A stretch of DNA of 64,000 nucleotides from Geobacter argillaceus. GTDB lineage: Bacteria > Desulfobacterota > Desulfuromonadia > Geobacterales > DSM-12255. Positions 26,189 to 35,814 of the stretch are shown piece by piece. The stretch lies in NCBI RefSeq assembly GCF_007830735.1, contig NZ_VLLN01000005.1, forward strand, positions 124,001 to 188,000, in the 5' to 3' direction. The notes beneath the pieces were generated by a model. The model made no database searches, was not told the origin of the DNA, and worked only from the letters and a program-made list of their open reading frames with translations. Within the stretch, counting starts at the first letter, position 1, and every line of letters starts with the position of its first letter. The position numbers and the translations under genes were made by a program.

Positions 26189-26239
26189 ATATGCAATCGT
26201 AGAGCAGACGAACTTGATATGTAATGTACTGTTGTGCAA

Positions 26240-26538
26240 TCGGGAATGTCAGCTTCATTGCAACTGCTGAAAATAAAGGAATTTTCAATTTTAATGAAAG
26301 CAATAAATGTGCCGTAGAATGGCGTATTGGGTTGCTGTTTGGTACGGTAACCGCTTGAAATATTTAGCATAATAGCTCATTGTTGTAGTCGCAAATTGAA
26401 AAGGCTACGATTTATATTTCGGCTGGATAGTGCGAGGTTTGCGGTGAAATGACGCAGTCGCAAATTGATTGCCCGCCATTTCCCCACGTGAAATATGTAG
26501 GGGGATATTCTTGTTGACTCTCGTGTTGAACCATCGCC
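26240..26538. other. AT-richer intergenic stretch with a 13-base direct repeat
   Basis: No convincing gene is seen. AGTCGCAAATTGA occurs at 26387-26399 and again at 26456-26468, on the side upstream of the small hypothetical gene. The composition is clearly lower in GC than both neighbours, which may mark an old insertion or deletion point. Confidence 0.4.
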
Positions 26539-27669
26539 TCAGCTGACGGTCTTTTTGAACCGCCAGATGGCAAAGAAGAGGATGGTGCCGCCGAGGATCA
26601 GCAGCCCGACGAGTTCCGGCCAGAGGATGCCGAAGCCGATTCCCTTGAGGAAGACCCCGCGTACGATGACCAGGTAGTAGCGAAGCGGGTTCAGGTAGGT
26701 GAGCCACTGGATGGTCAGCGGCATGTTGGCGATGGGGAAGGCGAACCCGGACAGGAGCATGGCCGGGAAGGTGAACATGAACGAACTCATCATCGCCTGC
26801 TGCTGGGTATGGCTGACCGTGGAGATGAGCAGTCCGAAGCCGAGGGTGCAGAGCATGTAGGCGGCCGTAGCGGCGATCAGCACCGGGACGTTCCCCCGGA
26901 AGGGGATGTCAAACCAGTAGATCGCGACCAGTGTCACAACCAGGAGGTTGGTGTAGCCGATGCAGGCAAACGGGATCGTCTTCCCCAGGATGAACTCCCA
27001 GCGCCGGATGGGGGTGACGATGATCTGCTCCATGGTGCCGATCTCCTTCTCCCGCACCACGGCCATGCTGGAGAGCATCATGGTGGTGATGAGGAGCAGC
27101 AGCGCCGTCACTCCCGGCACATAGTAGTTCCGGCTTTCCAGGTTTTCGTTGAACCAGCTTCTTCCCGCCAGTTCCACCCGGCCGGTCCGTGGGCGTACCC
27201 CCTGTTGCCGGGCAAGCCGCTCCACCAGGATACTGTCGCTGAATCGGGTGGCAATGGCGGTCACGTGGCCGACGATGATCCCGGCCGACGAGGCTTCGCT
27301 GCCGTCAACGATCACCTGTACCGGCGCGCTCCGTCCGCCGGCCAGGGCGCCGGCAAAGCCGGGACCGATCTTTACCGCCATGGTAGCCTTGCCGCTGTCC
27401 AACAGCTCGCCCAGCTGGTCCTCACGGTCGACCTGCATGTCGATATCGAAGTAGCCCGACCGGCTGAGGCGGGCGATAAACTCCCGGCTTTCCCGGCTGT
27501 TGTCCAGATCGTGCACCGCGGTTGCCACATGCTTTACATCTGTGTTGACCGCATAGCCGAACATGACGATCTGGAAGAGCGGCACCACCAGGATGACAAA
27601 GCGCATCTTCGGGTCCCGGAGGATCTGGATGAACTCCTTGACGAGCATGGTTTTGAGGCGCTGAAACAT
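26539..27669 (-). CDS. ABC-2 type transporter permease (YhhJ/YbhR-like)
   Basis: 376-aa membrane protein: TM1 (FVILVVPLFQIVMFGYAV), a periplasmic loop of about 150 residues, then five hydrophobic helices including VTALLLLITTMMLSSMAVVREKEIGTMEQIIVTPI, the signature region of drug/lipid-exporting ABC-2 permeases. Such permeases need an ATPase partner and usually sit with HlyD-like and ATPase genes. None is adjacent here; upstream is a divergent phosphatase and downstream an empty stretch. The start is the ATG at 27669; a much longer upstream frame is only the antisense of the phosphatase gene. Confidence 0.88.
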   Translation of the reverse strand: MFQRLKTMLVKEFIQILRDPKMRFVILVVPLFQIVMFGYAVNTDVKHVATAVHDLDNSRESREFIARLSRSGYFDIDMQVDREDQLGELLDSGKATMAVKIGPGFAGALAGGRSAPVQVIVDGSEASSAGIIVGHVTAIATRFSDSILVERLARQQGVRPRTGRVELAGRSWFNENLESRNYYVPGVTALLLLITTMMLSSMAVVREKEIGTMEQIIVTPIRRWEFILGKTIPFACIGYTNLLVVTLVAIYWFDIPFRGNVPVLIAATAAYMLCTLGFGLLISTVSHTQQQAMMSSFMFTFPAMLLSGFAFPIANMPLTIQWLTYLNPLRYYLVIVRGVFLKGIGFGILWPELVGLLILGGTILFFAIWRFKKTVS

Positions 27670-27756
27670 GGTGGCTTCCCGGTTTGGTCCTGGACGCGGA
27701 GATTCCCGATAGCGACCGACTCTAGCATATTTCCCGGTTTCGATTAAGATTATTCC

Positions 27757-28425
27757 ATGGGACGACGTTTCGTGATCGGTGATGTGCATGGCTGCGCCAG
27801 AACCTTGAGGCGGTTGGTGGAAGAGCGACTCGGGCTGACCCAGGAGGACGAGCTCTATCTTCTCGGGGACCTGATCGACCGTGGACCGGCCGTGCGTGAG
27901 GTGCTGGAGTTTCTCATCGGCCTGCAGGAGGCGGGATACGCGGTCGCGTCGATCATGGGGAACCATGAGGATATGTGTCTTGAGGCCTGCCGTGACCGGA
28001 GTCGGTTCTACCTCTGGATGCTCAATGGTGGCCATGCCACCCTGCGGAGCTTCGGGGTGGAGGATGCCTGCGAGATCCCTGAGCGCTATCACCGGTTCTT
28101 CGTTGCCCTGCCGACGCATATCCTGCTTCCCGACTTCGCTCTTGTTCACGCCGGCATGGACTGTGGACAGCCCGATCCCTTCGCCGACCGGCAGACCCTC
28201 CTCTGGAGCCGCTCCTGCATCGTCGACCCTGCCAGGATCGGCGGCCGGCGCGTTGTCAGCGGCCACACCCCCCGGACCCGCCAGGAGATCGAGGCGTCCG
28301 TTGCCGAGAACTGGATCGTGCTCGATAATGGCTGTGTCTACCGTGGTGTTGCGGGGTTCGGGAACCTGGCGGCGCTGTCTCTTGATACCCTGCGACTCTA
28401 TTTTCAGGAGAATTGTGACTGCTGA
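27757..28425 (+). CDS. PPP-family metallophosphoesterase (Ser/Thr phosphatase-like)
   Basis: 222-aa calcineurin-like phosphoesterase. The metal-binding motifs are GDVHG (residues 8-12), GDLIDRGP and GNHED, with later histidines in LVHAG and SGHTP. This is the bacteriophage-lambda-type/PrpA group that dephosphorylates proteins or diadenosine polyphosphates. It is divergent from the permease with an 87-base gap. A substrate cannot be named. The window also has a PP2C-kinase fusion, so Ser/Thr phosphorylation is active in this organism. Confidence 0.9.
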   Translation: MGRRFVIGDVHGCARTLRRLVEERLGLTQEDELYLLGDLIDRGPAVREVLEFLIGLQEAGYAVASIMGNHEDMCLEACRDRSRFYLWMLNGGHATLRSFGVEDACEIPERYHRFFVALPTHILLPDFALVHAGMDCGQPDPFADRQTLLWSRSCIVDPARIGGRRVVSGHTPRTRQEIEASVAENWIVLDNGCVYRGVAGFGNLAALSLDTLRLYFQENCDC

Positions 28426-28435
28426 CCGAGGTGCT

Positions 28436-28819
28436 CTATCCGGTGGTGTCTGTGTCGTTTGCTGTGGTTCCGGGAACACGGGACGGGCGAGATTTGCTCC
28501 CGAGGAGGACAAATCGCGACCCGGGCCGCGACCACGGTACACTGACCGTGCTGATGCCGCAGCCGGCCGGACAGTCTATTAGGGGGACGCTGGCGTGGAG
28601 ATAGGCAGCGTAGCGGAAAAAGTCGACATGATGCCAGAGTTCTTCACGGATGTCGCGGACCTGTGCATCCTGGCCGCAAACGGGGCAAGAAAAGCGTGCC
28701 CCGCTGCTGCAGGTGAGGAACAGATCGACCCGCCCGATTTCATCGACAAAGCTGATCCTGTCGATCTGCCATGGTTGCGACAGACCCAGTGTGGCAGCGA
28801 AGATACCCGTGTGGTCCAT
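28436..28819 (-). pseudogene. ISL3-family transposase N-terminal fragment
   Basis: The first about 110 residues match the zinc-binding N-terminal region of ISL3 transposases: FLTCSSGARFSCPVCGQDAQVRDIREELWHHVDFFRYAAYLHASVPLIDCPAGCG and VPWSRPGSRF. After VLL the frame diverges and stops; the catalytic DDE region is missing and the phosphatase gene follows directly. This is a dead IS remnant about 380 bases long. Confidence 0.75.
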
Positions 28820-29141
28820 GGGAAAGCCTTTATTTCGAGTTGGGGAACGTTCTCTTCTGTTTGCGGCACCGGTATTTTTTGTTAGAGTCTAACACCAGAC
28901 CGCATGTTCTTTTCATGATAATGCTCGTAGAGCAGATTTGGTGCCGGCAAGGCAATGTATCGTAGAATGGCTTTCCGGGCCGTTATTCAGGCTAGCCCGG
29001 CAGGGCGTCACGCCCACAGGGGTGTCGTGATTACCCGGGAAACTGGAGCCGGTTGGCTGTAACACCGCATGGAGCAAGGCATCTCGCTTGATACCCGCCG
29101 GTGACAACTGTAAATTTATTTGCACCAGTGCCGGGAACGAT
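28820..29141. other. Intergenic region beside the IS remnant
   Basis: No gene is seen. A perfect palindrome GTTAGAGTCTAAC lies at 28881-28893 close to the 5' side of the transposase fragment. It could be a regulatory site or part of the old element end. I could not define terminal inverted repeats or a target duplication. Confidence 0.35.
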
Positions 29142-30959
29142 ATGAACGCCGAACCATCCCACAATCGCAACTCGTTGCTGTTCAGACGGTATGTACGTCT
29201 GTTCCTGATCCTGTTTGCGATCGAACTCCTGATCGACAGCGCCTTGGAACTGCTGATACCCCGGTCGACGGAAACGGTGATGCAAATCGTCGACGGGCTT
29301 GCCATGGCCATCTGCAGTACACCTCTGATCTGGTGGCTGGTGGTACAGCCGCTCAGAAAGGACTTCACTGCCGAGAAGGCCCGTTTCGAACAGGTCATTA
29401 ACCAGGTAATCGATTCGATTGTGGTGATTGATTGCCAGGGGCGGATCGAGGCGTTCAACACCGCTGCCGAGTTGACCTTCGGGTACCGGGAAGAAGAGGT
29501 GTTCGGACGCCAGCCGGATATGCTGGTGGTGGAGCCGGATGGCTATCTGCGGCAGATTCTGGTCCGGGCCGCGTCCGGTCAGGTCCCTACGGACTGCATC
29601 CACCATGAGATCATCGGGCTCCGTCGCAATGGCAGCCGGTTTCCCATGTCCATCTCGATAAGCCGGGCCGATCTGGGGGACCGGTCGAGCCTGATCCTGA
29701 TTATCAGGGATATCAGTCCCATCCGGGAACAGGAATTGCGCCAGCAGCGGATGCTGTTGGCTCTGTCGGACAGCGAAAAGCGGTTCCGGCAAATCTTCGA
29801 ACAGACCGAGGACGCCATTGTGCTCCTCACCGGCGAGAATTGGTCGGTGCTCGACATCAACCCGACCGCCGAACAGCTGTTCGGCTACGGCAAGGATGAG
29901 TTCGTCGGCCGGCCGCTGGTGATCTTCCGTAACAAGGGAGACCAGACCTCTTTTGAGGCGTCGCTTGCCTCGCTCAGGGAGAAAGAGCTGGTCCGGATGG
30001 AGCACGTGCAGGTGGTGCGCCGGGATGGAACCGGGATTCACGTGTCGATCCATGGTAAGCTGATCCAACTCCAGGGAGAACAAGCGGTCTATTGCACGTT
30101 CCGGGATGTCACGGAACGGATCCGGTTGGAGGAAGAGGCCCATGCCATCCAGTCCCGCCTGATCATGACCAATAAGATGACCTCCCTGGGACTGCTGGTG
30201 GCAGGTATTGCCCACGAGATCAACAACCCGAACAATGCCATCCTGGCCAACGCCCAGCTGCTGGAGCGGGTCTGGACCGACCTGGACAAACAACTTCAGG
30301 AGTATGCGAAGGAGCATGGCAGCTTCAGTGCCGGTGGTCTGGAGTTCAGCCAGCTGCATGCGGCCCTTCCCGAGATCCAGGAAGGGGTTATCGGCGGTGC
30401 CCGGCGGATCAGGGATATCATCGGTAACCTGAAGAACTACTCCCGCCAGGGGCGGGTGTTTCCGGATGCGACGATCGCGGTGAATCTGAACCGGGTGATC
30501 TCTTTGGCCATGGCGCTCTTGAATCACCATGTCAGCAGGCATACCGACCGGTTTTATCTGCAGCTGACCGAGGGTATTCCGCTGGTGAACGGGAGCCCGC
30601 AACAGCTGGAGCAGGTGGTGATCAACCTGATCATGAATGCCCTCCAGTCGCTGACCGCAATGGATCGCGGGGTGTGGGTCTCTACGGCGTATGATCCGGA
30701 CCGGCGGGAGGTGAGCATGACCGTTCGCGACGAAGGGGAGGGGATTCCTGCGGAGCTGCTGGAGCGGGTCATCGAACCGTTTTTCACCACCAGACTGGAC
30801 AGTGGCGGCACGGGATTGGGGCTATCGATAGCCAACTCCATAGTCAAGGCCCATGGCGGCACCATGACCATCGTCAGCCAGCCGGCCAGCGGGACTGCCG
30901 TGACCATCGTCCTGCCCGCTGTCCTGCCAACCTGTTTCTCATCAAGAAATTCCGCATGA
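29142..30959 (+). CDS. Membrane PAS-PAS sensor histidine kinase
   Basis: 605-aa kinase. Two N-terminal membrane helices (YVRLFLILFAIELLIDSALELLI and VDGLAMAICSTPLIWWLVV) have almost no loop between them, so sensing is likely intramembrane or through the PAS domains. Two PAS domains follow (about 83-205 and 215-330; IVVIDCQGRIEAFNTAAE and VLLTGENWSVLDINPTAEQ). HisKA carries GIAHEINNPNNAILAN, and HATPase has NLIMNALQSL, DEGEGIP and GTGLGLSIAN. It is followed by a sigma-54-type regulator, its likely partner. An in-frame TTG at 29088 is an alternative start. Confidence 0.9.
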   Translation: MNAEPSHNRNSLLFRRYVRLFLILFAIELLIDSALELLIPRSTETVMQIVDGLAMAICSTPLIWWLVVQPLRKDFTAEKARFEQVINQVIDSIVVIDCQGRIEAFNTAAELTFGYREEEVFGRQPDMLVVEPDGYLRQILVRAASGQVPTDCIHHEIIGLRRNGSRFPMSISISRADLGDRSSLILIIRDISPIREQELRQQRMLLALSDSEKRFRQIFEQTEDAIVLLTGENWSVLDINPTAEQLFGYGKDEFVGRPLVIFRNKGDQTSFEASLASLREKELVRMEHVQVVRRDGTGIHVSIHGKLIQLQGEQAVYCTFRDVTERIRLEEEAHAIQSRLIMTNKMTSLGLLVAGIAHEINNPNNAILANAQLLERVWTDLDKQLQEYAKEHGSFSAGGLEFSQLHAALPEIQEGVIGGARRIRDIIGNLKNYSRQGRVFPDATIAVNLNRVISLAMALLNHHVSRHTDRFYLQLTEGIPLVNGSPQQLEQVVINLIMNALQSLTAMDRGVWVSTAYDPDRREVSMTVRDEGEGIPAELLERVIEPFFTTRLDSGGTGLGLSIANSIVKAHGGTMTIVSQPASGTAVTIVLPAVLPTCFSSRNSA

Positions 30960-31029
30960 AAACTGGTTGGTTCCTATTCCGGGGAAAACCTTTCCGGACG
31001 GAAGCCAATTACTGAAGGAGCAGTAACCC

Positions 31030-32457
31030 ATGGAACGATGGAAGCGTGAAGAGAACCCTGCCACGATATTGCTGGTGGACGACGAGCTCCCCCTGCTCAA
31101 GGTCTCGAAGCTATCCCTGTTGAGCCAGGGGTTTACATCGGTGGTTACCTTGAACGACAGCCGCGAGGTTATGCCATTTCTGGCGGCACACAATGTTGCC
31201 GTGATGATGCTCGATCTGTTCATGCCGCATGTTGGAGGGCTCGAACTGTTGCCCCGGATCATCCGCGACTATCCCGAAATCCAGGTCATCGTCGTGACGG
31301 CGCTGGATGAGACCGAAACCGCGGTCCGCTGCATCAAGTCAGGCGCCTTTGACTATCTTACCAAGCCGGTGGAGAACGACCGCCTGATCACCAGTCTGCG
31401 CAAGGCCCTGGAACATTGGAGCATGTACCGGGAGATAAACCAGCTGCGCGACCGTTTTTTCAACGATCGGTTGGAGAACGAGGCGGCGTTCAGCGAGTTC
31501 GTTTCCTGCAACGAGAAGATGCGGGCGGTGTTCAGATACCTGGAAGTCATTGCCCCTTCCCGGCAGCCGGTCATGATCACTGGCGAGACCGGGACCGGCA
31601 AGGAGTTGGTGGCGCGGGCAGTGCACAAGCTGTCCGGTTGCCAGGGGGAGTATGTGGCCGTCAATGTGGCCGGTCTGGATGACACGATGTTTGCCGATAC
31701 GCTGTTCGGGCACCGCAAAGGGGCCTTTACCGGTGCCGAACAGCATCGTGAGGGGCTGGTGGCCAGGGCGTCCGGCGGTACCCTGTTCCTGGACGAGATC
31801 GGCGATCTGAGCGAGCAGTCCCAGACCAAGCTTCTCCGGCTGCTTCAGGAACGGGAGTATTATCCGGTCGGTTCCGACACCCCCAGGAAGAGCGATGCCC
31901 GCGTGGTGCTCGCCACGAATCACGATCTGCAGCAGATGATCGCTGCCGGCCGGTTCAGGCGTGACCTCTACTACCGGCTCTGTACCCATCAGGTGTCAAT
32001 CATTCCGCTCCGGGAGCGGCCGGATGATATCCCTTTGCTCCTGGATCACTTCCTTGCCGATGCTGCCCGCGAACTCCGCAAGAAGAAACCGACCGCTCCA
32101 CGGGAACTGTCCGTGCTGCTTTCCACCTACCCGTTTCCGGGCAACGTGCGGGAGTTGGAGTCGATGGTGCATGACGGGGTGGCGCGCCATAGCGGCGGGG
32201 TTCTTTCGATGGAGAGCTTCAGCGCAGCGATCGGTTCGTTGCGCGGACAGGGAGTGGGCATGTCGCTTTCCGTGACCGAAGGGGAGCCTCTTCATGATAT
32301 TTTCGGCCATTTCCCCAATCTGAGGGAGGTGGAGGAGTACCTCATTGCCGAGGCCATGAAACGGGCCAAGGGGAATCAGGGGATTGCCGCATCCCTCCTT
32401 GGTATCACCCGGCAGACCCTTAACAAGCGACTTCAGTCCCTGACGCCTCACTCGTGA
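31030..32457 (+). CDS. Sigma-54-dependent NtrC-family response regulator
   Basis: 475-aa activator: receiver with phosphoacceptor in VMMLDLFMPHVGG and Lys in YLTKPVE, AAA+ with GETGTGKE, GAFTGAE and LDEIGDLS, and a C-terminal Fis-like helix (GNQGIAASLLGITRQTLNKRLQ). AAGGAG lies ahead of ATG 31030. It is in tandem with the PAS kinase 70 bases upstream. The regulated promoter is not evident in the neighbourhood. Confidence 0.93.
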   Translation: MERWKREENPATILLVDDELPLLKVSKLSLLSQGFTSVVTLNDSREVMPFLAAHNVAVMMLDLFMPHVGGLELLPRIIRDYPEIQVIVVTALDETETAVRCIKSGAFDYLTKPVENDRLITSLRKALEHWSMYREINQLRDRFFNDRLENEAAFSEFVSCNEKMRAVFRYLEVIAPSRQPVMITGETGTGKELVARAVHKLSGCQGEYVAVNVAGLDDTMFADTLFGHRKGAFTGAEQHREGLVARASGGTLFLDEIGDLSEQSQTKLLRLLQEREYYPVGSDTPRKSDARVVLATNHDLQQMIAAGRFRRDLYYRLCTHQVSIIPLRERPDDIPLLLDHFLADAARELRKKKPTAPRELSVLLSTYPFPGNVRELESMVHDGVARHSGGVLSMESFSAAIGSLRGQGVGMSLSVTEGEPLHDIFGHFPNLREVEEYLIAEAMKRAKGNQGIAASLLGITRQTLNKRLQSLTPHS

Positions 32458-32491
32458 TGGGCGGACGACAGCCATACCGGTCCGGGAACCG

Positions 32492-33871
32492 TTGAGCGTG
32501 GAGCGGGAGATTTCACGCACGATAGCGGCGCACCGGCTGTTCACGGCAGGAGAGACCGTGGTCGTGGCGGTTTCCGGCGGTGCCGATTCGGTGGCGCTCC
32601 TGGACTTTCTGGCAACCGGGAGTGGCCTGGGACTGCGGCTGGTGGTGGCCCACGTGAACCACGGTCTGCGCGGTGCCGAGGCCGATGACGACGAACGGTT
32701 CGTGCGCGGGCTTGCAGAGCGGTATGGCCTGCCTATGGCGACTACCAGTGCCGATGTCCGGGCGCTCAGCCGGCAGCGGCGACTTTCGCTGGAAGAGGCG
32801 GGGCGTGAGGCGCGCTACGCCTTCTTTGAAGAGGTTGCCGGGCAGTATGGGGCGGCACGGATTGCCCTGGCCCATCACCGTGACGACCAGGCGGAAACGG
32901 TACTGATGCGCCTCATCCGTGGTGCCGGCGTTGACGGGCTGTCGGGGATGCGTCCCCGATCCGGCGATGGGCGGTATGTGCGGCCGCTCCTGTCTGTTAC
33001 GCGCCGGGCGATTGTCGGCTATCTGCGGAAAAAGGGACTCGCCTGGCAAGAGGATGCCAGCAACCGGGATCAGCGTTTTCTGCGTAACCGGGTCCGCCAC
33101 GAGCTGCTCCCCCTATTGGCCAGTTACAACCCGGCCATTGCCGAGCGGCTGGCAGCGACCGCCGAGTCGCTTGCCGCCGATGGCGAACTGCTGGAGCGGT
33201 TGACCGCTGAACGTTATGCGGTCTGTCGTGACTGCGCCGGGGAGGGGCTGGCAGTCCCCCTGCTGCGCCGGGAACCGGACGGTATCCGCCTGCGTCTCTA
33301 TCGCCGTGCCATTGCCGCGGTGAAGGGGGATCTGCGCCGCCTTAGCCACCGCCATCTGCAGGCCATCGACCGGTTGGTGCTCGCGGCCAGGTCCAATGGG
33401 GCACTGGCGCTCCCCGACGGTGTCCGGATCACCCGTTGTTATGATGCCCTGACCGTTACGGTCGGTGATTCCGGGGAGGATTACGGGTATGAACTGCTGG
33501 TGGAGGGACCGGGCAGCTACCGGTTGCCCGGCGGCTGGAACCTGACGGTGACAGTGGGGAAAGCCCCGGCCTCCTGGGAAGGGGCTGCACTGGATACCGC
33601 CTGGTTCGACCCGGTAGCCGTCCCGTTCCCGTGGCTGGTCCGCACCTTTCGCCCCGGCGACCGGATCAGGCCGTTCGGGATGACAGGGGAGAAAAAGGTC
33701 AAGGATCTCCTCATCGATCTGAAGATCCCCCCGCTTGAGCGGCGCTCCCTGCCGCTCGTCTTTGCCGGCGGCGTGCTCGCCTGGGTTTGCGGTATCCGAC
33801 GCGGGGCAGTGGGGGAGGTCGCACCGGGGAGTGACCGGGTGGTGGTCGCGGTCTGCTCACGGGAGCGGTAA
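32492..33871 (+). CDS. tilS: tRNA(Ile)-lysidine synthase
   Basis: Converts C34 of the CAU-anticodon tRNA-Ile to lysidine so that AUA is read as Ile. The 459-aa protein has the PP-loop SGGADS (in VVVAVSGGADSVALLDFL) and the LAHHRDDQAETVLMRLIRG block of the N-terminal domain, followed by the extended TilS C-terminal domains (RPGDRIRPFGMTGEKKVKDLLID). The start may be TTG 32492 or GTG 32498. It is first gene of the run through pdxJ. Confidence 0.93.
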   Translation: MSVEREISRTIAAHRLFTAGETVVVAVSGGADSVALLDFLATGSGLGLRLVVAHVNHGLRGAEADDDERFVRGLAERYGLPMATTSADVRALSRQRRLSLEEAGREARYAFFEEVAGQYGAARIALAHHRDDQAETVLMRLIRGAGVDGLSGMRPRSGDGRYVRPLLSVTRRAIVGYLRKKGLAWQEDASNRDQRFLRNRVRHELLPLLASYNPAIAERLAATAESLAADGELLERLTAERYAVCRDCAGEGLAVPLLRREPDGIRLRLYRRAIAAVKGDLRRLSHRHLQAIDRLVLAARSNGALALPDGVRITRCYDALTVTVGDSGEDYGYELLVEGPGSYRLPGGWNLTVTVGKAPASWEGAALDTAWFDPVAVPFPWLVRTFRPGDRIRPFGMTGEKKVKDLLIDLKIPPLERRSLPLVFAGGVLAWVCGIRRGAVGEVAPGSDRVVVAVCSRER

Positions 33872-33874
33872 GGC

Positions 33875-33903
33875 TTGTCAAGCCGGGCACTCTGTGCTAA
33901 CTT
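33875..33903 (+). promoter_or_regulatory. Sigma-70-like promoter ahead of ftsH
   Basis: TTGTCA at 33875-33880 and TAACTT at 33898-33903 lie 17 bases apart just after tilS, which could give ftsH its own transcription start. Confidence 0.45.
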
Positions 33904-33969
33904 TCCGTAACTTTACGACCCGATAAGCCTTAAAGCCCGTTGACGGGCATACACAACGAGGGGGTAACC

Positions 33970-35814
33970 TTGAATCAGTTTTACAAAAACCTGGCATTAT
34001 GGCTGGTTATCAGCCTGATGATGATCCTATTGTTCAACCTGTTCAATAAGCCGAAGCCGGCACAGGACACTCTTACCTACAGTGATTTCATCACTGCTGT
34101 CGAGGCGGGCAAAGTCAAATCCGTTACCATTCAGGGGAACGATGTCCTCGGCAAGTACACGGATGGTAAATCGTTCAGGACCTACCGGCCGAGCGATGCC
34201 CAGGTTTCCGAGATGCTGATGGAGAAGAAGGTCGAGGTCTCGGCCAGGCCGGAAGAGGAGAAGTTCTCCTGGTTCTCCATCTTCATCTCCTGGTTCCCCC
34301 TGATCCTCCTGGTGGGGGTCTGGATCTTCTTCATGCGCCAGATGCAGGCCGGCGGCGGCAAGGCCATGTCCTTCGGCAAGAGCCGGGCCAAGCTCCTCAC
34401 CGAGGCCCAGGGCAAGATCACCTTCGAGGATGTGGCCGGTATCGAGGAGGCCAAGGAGGAGTTGCAGGAGATCATCCAGTTCCTCAAGGATCCCAAGAAG
34501 TTCACCAAGCTCGGTGGCCGCATCCCCAAAGGGGTGCTCCTGATGGGGCCTCCGGGTACGGGTAAGACCCTGCTGGCACGGGCCATTGCCGGCGAGGCCG
34601 GGGTTCCCTTCTTCTCCATCTCCGGCTCGGACTTTGTCGAGATGTTTGTCGGCGTCGGCGCCAGCCGGGTGCGGGACCTGTTTGTCCAGGGGAAGAAGAA
34701 CGCGCCGTGCATCATCTTCATCGATGAGATCGACGCCGTGGGGCGGCACCGTGGCGCCGGCCTCGGCGGCGGCCACGACGAGCGGGAACAGACCCTCAAC
34801 CAGCTCCTGGTGGAGATGGACGGCTTCGAGTCCAATGAGGGGGTCATCCTGATCGCCGCCACCAACCGGCCGGACGTCCTTGACCCGGCCCTGCTCCGCC
34901 CCGGCCGCTTCGACCGGCAGGTGGTGGTGCCCCGTCCCGATGTCAAAGGGCGGGAGGCGATCCTCAGGGTGCATGCCAAGAAGACGCCGCTGGCGCCGGA
35001 CGTGAACCTGGAGATCGTGGCCAAGGGAACCCCCGGCTTTTCCGGAGCCGACCTGTCCAACGTGGTGAACGAGGCGGCCCTCCTTGCTGCTCGCCGCAAC
35101 AAGAACTTCGTTGACATGAGCGATTTCGACGACGCCAAGGACAAGGTGCTGATGGGGGTGGAGCGCAGGAGCATGGTCATCTCCGAGGAAGAGAAGAAAA
35201 ACACCGCCTATCACGAGGCCGGTCATACCCTGGTGGCCAAGTTTCTTCCCGGCGCCGACCCGGTCCACAAGGTCTCCATCATCCCCCGCGGCCGCGCCCT
35301 GGGGGTTACCATGCAGCTTCCCATCGAGGACAAGCACAGCTACTCCCGCGAACTGCTCCTCGACCGGATCGCCGTCCTCATGGGGGGGCGTGCCGCGGAG
35401 GAGATCATCTTCCGCACCACCACCACCGGCGCGGGGAACGATATTGAGCGGGCCACGGAACTGGCGCGCAAGATGGTCTGCGAGTGGGGTATGAGCGAGA
35501 AGCTGGGGCCGGTTACCTTTGGCAAGAAGGACGAGCAGATCTTCCTCGGCCGTGAGATGGCTTCGCACAAGAACTACAGCGAAGCCACGGCGGTGGAGAT
35601 CGATGGCGAGATCCGCCGGATCGTGGAAGACAACTACAGTCGGGTGAGAAGAATGCTGACCGCCCAGGTCGACGTGCTGCACCGTCTGGCCGGGGTGCTG
35701 ATCGAGAAGGAAAATCTGAGCGGTGCCGAGGTGGACGAGATCATCAAGGGCGGGACATTACCCGTGTCGGCACCGGCGGTGTCCGAGCCGGCCCCGACCC
35801 CGACCGAGGCATGA
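33970..35814 (+). CDS. ftsH: ATP-dependent zinc metalloprotease FtsH
   Basis: Membrane-anchored AAA+ protease that degrades misassembled membrane proteins and some regulators. A TTG start at 33970 fits best: GAGGGGG lies at 33958-33964, and the product begins [22 protein letters not shown], the usual FtsH first helix. A periplasmic loop and TM2 ([18 protein letters not shown]) follow. Walker A GPPGTGKT is near residue 192, the second region of homology ends in RPGRFDRQ, and the zinc site HEAGH is at about residues 415-419. Length 614 aa is normal. It overlaps folP by ATGA. Confidence 0.96.
   Translation: MNQFYKNLALWLVISLMMILLFNLFNKPKPAQDTLTYSDFITAVEAGKVKSVTIQGNDVLGKYTDGKSFRTYRPSDAQVSEMLMEKKVEVSARPEEEKFSWFSIFISWFPLILLVGVWIFFMRQMQAGGGKAMSFGKSRAKLLTEAQGKITFEDVAGIEEAKEELQEIIQFLKDPKKFTKLGGRIPKGVLLMGPPGTGKTLLARAIAGEAGVPFFSISGSDFVEMFVGVGASRVRDLFVQGKKNAPCIIFIDEIDAVGRHRGAGLGGGHDEREQTLNQLLVEMDGFESNEGVILIAATNRPDVLDPALLRPGRFDRQVVVPRPDVKGREAILRVHAKKTPLAPDVNLEIVAKGTPGFSGADLSNVVNEAALLAARRNKNFVDMSDFDDAKDKVLMGVERRSMVISEEEKKNTAYHEAGHTLVAKFLPGADPVHKVSIIPRGRALGVTMQLPIEDKHSYSRELLLDRIAVLMGGRAAEEIIFRTTTTGAGNDIERATELARKMVCEWGMSEKLGPVTFGKKDEQIFLGREMASHKNYSEATAVEIDGEIRRIVEDNYSRVRRMLTAQVDVLHRLAGVLIEKENLSGAEVDEIIKGGTLPVSAPAVSEPAPTPTEA

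Noticed and set aside
28960-29120. Cobalamin-type riboswitch upstream of the PAS kinase
   Set aside because: Some GC-rich pairing exists, but the conserved B12-box sequence is absent.
34027-35682. 551-codon open frame antisense to ftsH
   Set aside because: Composition is typical of the complement of a high-GC gene and no domain is visible.
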